A stretch of DNA of 10,008 nucleotides from the NCBI GenBank assembly GCA_003542015.1, contig DPLL01000169.1:12551-22558 (forward strand), in the 5' to 3' direction. This DNA comes from Microcoleaceae cyanobacterium UBA9251. GTDB taxonomy: Bacteria > Cyanobacteriota > Cyanobacteriia > Cyanobacteriales > Microcoleaceae. Positions 6,249 through 10,008 of the stretch are shown here, piece by piece. Under the pieces are notes generated by a model that saw only the letters and a list, made by a program, of their open reading frames with translations, was not told where the DNA came from and ran no database searches. The stretch's first letter is position 1. Every line of letters begins with the position of its first letter. A program made the translations under genes and the position numbers.

Positions 6249-6309
6249 GTAGGGCAGTTGCGGTACAGTAAGGGATCTAATCAAACAATACCGCAGTTAG
6301 ATCGCCTAC
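6249..6309. repeat. Interleaved inverted repeats between uvrA and the orphan gene
   Basis: Pair A is TGCGGTA (6259-6265) with TACCGCA (6289-6295), inside outer arms GTAGG (6249-6253) and CCTAC (6305-6309). Pair B is GATCTAA (6274-6280) with TTAGATC (6297-6303). The order A-B-A'-B' means that the two stems either exclude each other or form a pseudoknot. It lies downstream of uvrA and upstream of the orphan gene, both on minus. It could be an attenuator, small RNA or transcript-end structure. The rest of the 6150-6368 gap shows no gene. Confidence 0.45.
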
Positions 6310-6368
6310 ATCTTTCTTACTCCCCATCAGCATCTCCCTTCCTCGAAAGTTAGGTGCTTTAGTGAGAA

Positions 6369-9332
6369 TTAACTCACAGCTACAGCCTCCCCCAAAGGAT
6401 GCTGCTCTAAAACAGCTTTTAAATACTTCCCAGTATAAGAACGAGGATTTGCCGCCACATCCTCCGGCGTTCCCGCCACAATAATCTCACCTCCCTTATC
6501 TCCCCCTTCCGGGCCCAAATCAATCGCCCAATCGCAGCACCGAATCACATCCAAATTGTGTTCAATCACCAAAATTGAATTCCCCTTATCAACCAATCTT
6601 TGCAATACATTTAACAAATGGTGAACGTCGTAAAACGATAAACCAGTCGTCGGTTCATCAATCAAATAAAGCGTCTTCCCAGTAGCGCGACGCGACAATT
6701 CCGTTGCCAATTTCACCCGTTGCGCTTCCCCTCCAGAAAGCGTCGGTGCGGGCTGTCCCAACTGAATATAACCCAAACCAACATCAGCCAAAGTTTGCAG
6801 TCTCATGGCCGCCCTGGGGATATTTTTAAACATCTCCAAAGCTTCCTCCACAGTCATATTCAAAACATCAGAAATTGACTTGCCTTTGTACTTAACCTGC
6901 AACGTTTCTCGGTTGTAGCGCGCACCTTTACAAACCTCGCACTGCACGTAAACATCCGGCAGAAAATTCATCGAAATCACGTTCACACCTTGACCGCCGC
7001 AAGCTTCACACCTTCCCCCTTTCACGTTGAAAGAAAACTGTCCAGCTTTGTAACCTCTGGCTTTAGCTTCAATGCTTTCGGCAAACAAATCCCGAATCAC
7101 ATCAAAGAGTCCCGTGTAAGTAGCGGGATTAGAGCGCGGAGTGCGGCCGATGGGAGATTGATCGATGACTATTACCTTATCAACCACATCCTCTATAGAG
7201 CGTTCGCCTTTCGTTTTGAGGGCATCCATATCGGGCGGCAAAGGCACTTTTTTGGTAAGATAATGTTGCAGCGACGGGTACAGCAATTCATTGATTAACG
7301 TAGATTTTCCTGAGCCAGAAACTCCCGTAACACAGACAAGTTTTCCCAGGGGAATTTCGACATCGATATTTCTTAAATTGTTGCGACGAGCATTTTTAAT
7401 TGAGAGAGATTTACCATTGCCTTTTCTCCTTGCATTTGGGGTTTCAATTACTCGCTTTCCTGACAAATAAGCGCCGGTCAAAGATTCCTCAGCCGCCAGC
7501 AAGTCTTCTAAACTTCCTTGGGATATAATTTTGCCACCGTGCACGCCAGCACCGGGGCCGATATCGACAATGTGATCTGCCGATCGCATGGTTTCTTCGT
7601 CATGTTCTACTACAATCAAAGTATTGCCTAAATCTCGCAACTTTGTCAAAGTTTGCAGCAGCCGGAAATTGTCTCTTTGGTGCAAACCAATACTCGGTTC
7701 GTCTAAAACGTAAAGCACTCCTGTCAAACCGGAACCGATTTGAGTCGCAAGGCGAATTCGCTGTGCTTCCCCGCCAGAAAGGGTCATGGCGGCCCGATCT
7801 AAGGTCAGATAATCTAACCCGACATCGAGGAGAAATTGCAGCCTTGCTTTGATTTCTCGGAGGGCTAAATCGGATATTTGAAATTGTCGATCGCTCAATC
7901 CTAAATTATCTACTCTTTCCCGACATTCGCGAATCGAAATACTGGTTAAATCCACAATTCCGTACTGTCCCAACCGCACCGAAAGTGCCTCTGGTTTCAA
8001 CCGCTTCCCGTGACAAACCAGGCAAAATTGATCGACACGATACTGTTCCAACTTCTGCTTGATTAAATCAGAACCAGTATCTTCATACTGGCGCTGCAAC
8101 ATCGAAATTACACCCTTAAAATCTCTCCTTAAATCCGTGGCACTGGTGTCCCGCTTCTTATTTTCTGCGGTTCTCTTTTCCTCATTTCCATACAAAATCA
8201 CCCGCTGATGTTCGGGCTTTAACCGGTACCAAGGAGTGTCAATATCAAACCCGCAAGTATCAGCAAGATTGCAAAGCAAAGACAGATAATAGGAATTGTC
8301 TTTGTCAGACCAAGGGGCGATCGCACAATAAATCGGCGCTTTCACATCCGGCACCACCAAATCCGGCGCAAACGTCCGTAAACTACCCAAACCGTGGCAG
8401 TTTGGACACGCGCCGTAGGGCGAATTAAACGAAAATAACCGGGGCGAAAGTTCCTCCATCACCGCCCCGTGTTCTGGGCACGCAAAGTTTTCGGAAAAGA
8501 CGATCGGCGGATTTGGTTCAGAATTTTCATCAATTGGTAATTCTTCAATTACCGCAATTCCCTCAGAATGGCGCAGACAAGTTCCCAGAGAATCAACTAA
8601 ACGTTCTTCTAAACCCGGTTTTTTAATTAACCTGTCAACAACTATCTCGATGTTGTGGGTATGATTTTTATCTAATTCGATATTTTCCGAAAGTTCTAAA
8701 ATCTCGCCGTTAACTTTGACGCGACTAAATCCTTCTGCGGCTAAACTCGACAGTAATTTACGGTGAGTGCCTTTTTTTCCCCGCACAACTGGTGCCAGAA
8801 GGTGAAAGCGAGTACCATCAGGGAGTGCCATGACGCGATCGCACATTTCATCAATTGTCTGCGGCGCAATGCAGCGATCGCAAATCGGACAATGCGGTTC
8901 GCCAGCTCTGCCGTAGAGCAATCTGAGATAATCGTAAATTTCTGTAACAGTGCCGACAGTCGATCGCGGGTTGTGAGAAGTTGACTTTTGGTCGATCGAA
9001 ATAGCCGGACTCAAGCCTTCGATCGCATCCACATCGGGTTTATCCAACTGTCCCAAAAACTGGCGCGCGTAGGCGCTGAGAGACTCCACATAGCGGCGCT
9101 GTCCCTCAGCAAAAATTGTATCGAAAGCGAGGGAAGACTTACCAGAACCGGACACACCTGTAAAAACTATCAGTTGATCGCGTGGCAATTCCAGATCGAT
9201 ATTTTTCAGGTTGTGCTGTCTCGCACCCCGAACCCGAATCGTATTTTGGTTGTTAGAGTTAGAAGTCATCACATTATGCCCGTTGTGGGATGCACTTGGC
9301 TGGCTTTTTGAGGTTTCGGCGCGTTGGGACAT
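6369..9332 (-). CDS. uvrA: UvrABC system protein A (excinuclease ABC subunit A)
   Basis: Damage-sensing ATPase of nucleotide excision repair; the dimer loads UvrB onto damaged DNA in the cytoplasm. 987 residues, about 45 longer than E. coli UvrA. Two ABC cassettes are complete: Walker A GVSGSGKSS (59-67) and GVSGSGKST (670-678), signatures LSGGEAQR (518-525 and 865-872), and Walker B YVLDEPSIGL (541-550) and YLIDEPTTGL (889-898). The UvrB-binding and insertion regions lie between 115 and 400. The zinc site of the first half is Cys285-x2-His288 with Cys309-x2-Cys312, so one expected cysteine is His. The C-terminal zinc site is intact: Cys775, Cys778, Cys798, Cys801. ATG 9332 gives a Ser/Asn/Gln-rich, probably disordered tail of about 30 residues; Met22 is an alternative start, and neither has a strong Shine-Dalgarno. 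I see no LexA-box palindrome in the 181-base upstream gap. Two of its HIP1 palindromes lie near the 5' end. Confidence 0.97.
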   Translation of the reverse strand: MSQRAETSKSQPSASHNGHNVMTSNSNNQNTIRVRGARQHNLKNIDLELPRDQLIVFTGVSGSGKSSLAFDTIFAEGQRRYVESLSAYARQFLGQLDKPDVDAIEGLSPAISIDQKSTSHNPRSTVGTVTEIYDYLRLLYGRAGEPHCPICDRCIAPQTIDEMCDRVMALPDGTRFHLLAPVVRGKKGTHRKLLSSLAAEGFSRVKVNGEILELSENIELDKNHTHNIEIVVDRLIKKPGLEERLVDSLGTCLRHSEGIAVIEELPIDENSEPNPPIVFSENFACPEHGAVMEELSPRLFSFNSPYGACPNCHGLGSLRTFAPDLVVPDVKAPIYCAIAPWSDKDNSYYLSLLCNLADTCGFDIDTPWYRLKPEHQRVILYGNEEKRTAENKKRDTSATDLRRDFKGVISMLQRQYEDTGSDLIKQKLEQYRVDQFCLVCHGKRLKPEALSVRLGQYGIVDLTSISIRECRERVDNLGLSDRQFQISDLALREIKARLQFLLDVGLDYLTLDRAAMTLSGGEAQRIRLATQIGSGLTGVLYVLDEPSIGLHQRDNFRLLQTLTKLRDLGNTLIVVEHDEETMRSADHIVDIGPGAGVHGGKIISQGSLEDLLAAEESLTGAYLSGKRVIETPNARRKGNGKSLSIKNARRNNLRNIDVEIPLGKLVCVTGVSGSGKSTLINELLYPSLQHYLTKKVPLPPDMDALKTKGERSIEDVVDKVIVIDQSPIGRTPRSNPATYTGLFDVIRDLFAESIEAKARGYKAGQFSFNVKGGRCEACGGQGVNVISMNFLPDVYVQCEVCKGARYNRETLQVKYKGKSISDVLNMTVEEALEMFKNIPRAAMRLQTLADVGLGYIQLGQPAPTLSGGEAQRVKLATELSRRATGKTLYLIDEPTTGLSFYDVHHLLNVLQRLVDKGNSILVIEHNLDVIRCCDWAIDLGPEGGDKGGEIIVAGTPEDVAANPRSYTGKYLKAVLEQHPLGEAVAVS

Positions 9333-9457
9333 GAGAGTAGTGCAAAACAGTGCTTAACCATCTTAGCGCTGCCTTTGGAATAGCTGGCATCCAAAGTCAA
9401 GAAGATCAAATCTCAATCAGCTATTGAGTCATCTTTCAGAGGAATTAAGCTTTGAGG

Positions 9458-9475
9458 CTGGGAACTAATTCCCAG
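9458..9475. terminator. 7-bp stem-loop between uvrA and the second protease gene
   Basis: CTGGGAA (9458-9464) and TTCCCAG (9469-9475) pair perfectly around CTAA. It lies 38 bases beyond the end of the right-hand protease reading frame on the minus strand and 126 bases before the uvrA start, so it may end the upstream transcript. No T-tract follows on the minus strand, so the call is tentative. Confidence 0.35.
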
Positions 9476-9513
9476 GCGGACTGTGGCGATCGGTGCAAGT
9501 TCTCAGATCAACC

Positions 9514-9966
9514 TTAAAGAATCGTCCAATAAGTTTCCGTCGGCCCATCGGACCAAACCTTCAATCTTTGATTTTTCAAATCCACTTCAATTCCCAGCGC
9601 TTCCATCGGAATCACCCCTAAAAGTGGCGTTTTCCCCTCTGACAATTCCAGACACTCAAAAGTGCCTTCGCGCCCGCGCAGAGAAATTTTAGCATCTTGA
9701 AAAATCCTCGCCTCACTAATGCCCGTAGCCGTTTCCACCACCACCTGCTTGAGGATTCTCAAAGCCAATCTAACAATAACATCTTTAGGCAAACACAAAG
9801 TAGTCGCGCCCGTATCCACTCAAACATTTTCTAGAGTAACAGACCTGACTTGCTCAATTGGAATCAGACCATCTTCTGCTTTTCCTTCATCCAGCCGATT
9901 CGTAATTACTAGGGTTGCGATCGCTTTTCCCATTGGGATTTCCGTAGTTGTTTCCATGACGTTCAT
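9514..9966 (-). pseudogene. Retropepsin-like (clan AA) aspartic protease interrupted by TGA before the active site
   Basis: From ATG 9966 the frame reads MNVMETTTEIPMGKAIATLV... to ...SVTLENV, meets TGA at 9820-9822 (codon 49), then continues in the same frame with VDTGATTLCLP, the catalytic Asp51-Thr52-Gly53, and later PLLGVIPMEALGIEVDL, the hydrophobic-hydrophobic-Gly partner motif of the family. Without the stop it is a normal-length 150-residue protein of the small cyanobacterial clan AA proteases (function unknown, presumably a homodimeric cytosolic protease). The TGA is followed at once by GTG (9817-9819), so a restarted 101-residue product beginning at VDTGA is possible but would lack the N-terminal strands needed for the dimer. 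A further start at ATG 9957 is also in frame. AAGGA (9978-9982) lies 11 bases before ATG 9966. The codons on both sides look intact, suggesting a recent mutation or a single-base sequence error. It is not closely similar to the protease at 4961-5380. Confidence 0.7.
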
Positions 9967-10008
9967 AATATAGCAATCCTTGCAGGAGTCGTAAATTTTT
10001 TACCCCAC

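Noticed and set aside
6990..9311. Several plus-strand frames of 69-107 codons across uvrA
   Set aside because: All lie antisense to the intact uvrA coding sequence and show no domain of their own.
9333..9457. SOS (LexA) box or promoter for uvrA
   Set aside because: A TTGACT is present near 9397-9402 on the minus strand but no -10 hexamer lies at proper spacing, and no LexA-type palindrome was found.
9719..9973. 84-codon plus-strand frame at the right edge
   Set aside because: It is antisense to the interrupted protease, which carries both family signature motifs on the minus strand.

Overview
The window looks like chromosome from a filamentous cyanobacterium. The palindrome GCGATCGC (the cyanobacterial HIP1 element) occurs 12 times in 10 kb, far above chance. 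UvrA has a cyanobacterial look, and there is a photoreceptor-type GAF domain with both cysteines of the DXCF cyanobacteriochromes. An Oscillatoriales (Microcoleus/Oscillatoria-like) host is my inference; no marker gene fixes the genus.

Layout from left to right. Bases 1-772 (minus) hold a decayed clan GH-A-type glycoside hydrolase with three frameshifts and one nonsense codon, running off the left edge. Bases 869-2161 (minus) encode a multi-pass GT-C (ArnT/PMT-like) glycosyltransferase. A divergent intergenic region leads to a 174-residue stand-alone cyanobacteriochrome-type GAF protein (2432-2956, plus). It converges on a 516-residue ATPase fused to a C-terminal PD-(D/E)XK-like nuclease domain (3007-4557, minus). 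A two-gene overlapping unit follows on plus: a 72-residue helical protein (4750-4968) and a retropepsin-like aspartic protease (4961-5380), closed by a long inverted repeat (5395-5448). An orphan gene of unknown function (5504-6088, minus) has a 34-bp tandem duplication over its ribosome binding site and start codon. An intergenic stretch with interleaved inverted repeats separates it from uvrA (6369-9332, minus), the only clear housekeeping gene. At the right edge (9514-9966, minus) is a second, unrelated-looking retropepsin-like gene, interrupted by a TGA one codon before its catalytic Asp-Thr-Gly.

The genes do not form one pathway. The window is a mosaic of a DNA-repair gene, accessory one- and two-gene modules, and two decayed genes. 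The points most worth following are the output-less DXCF photoreceptor, the coupled helical-protein/aspartic-protease pair, the interrupted second protease with a possible restart at TGAGTG, and the duplicated start region of the orphan gene. I see no rRNA, tRNA, CRISPR array, transposase or complete insertion sequence.
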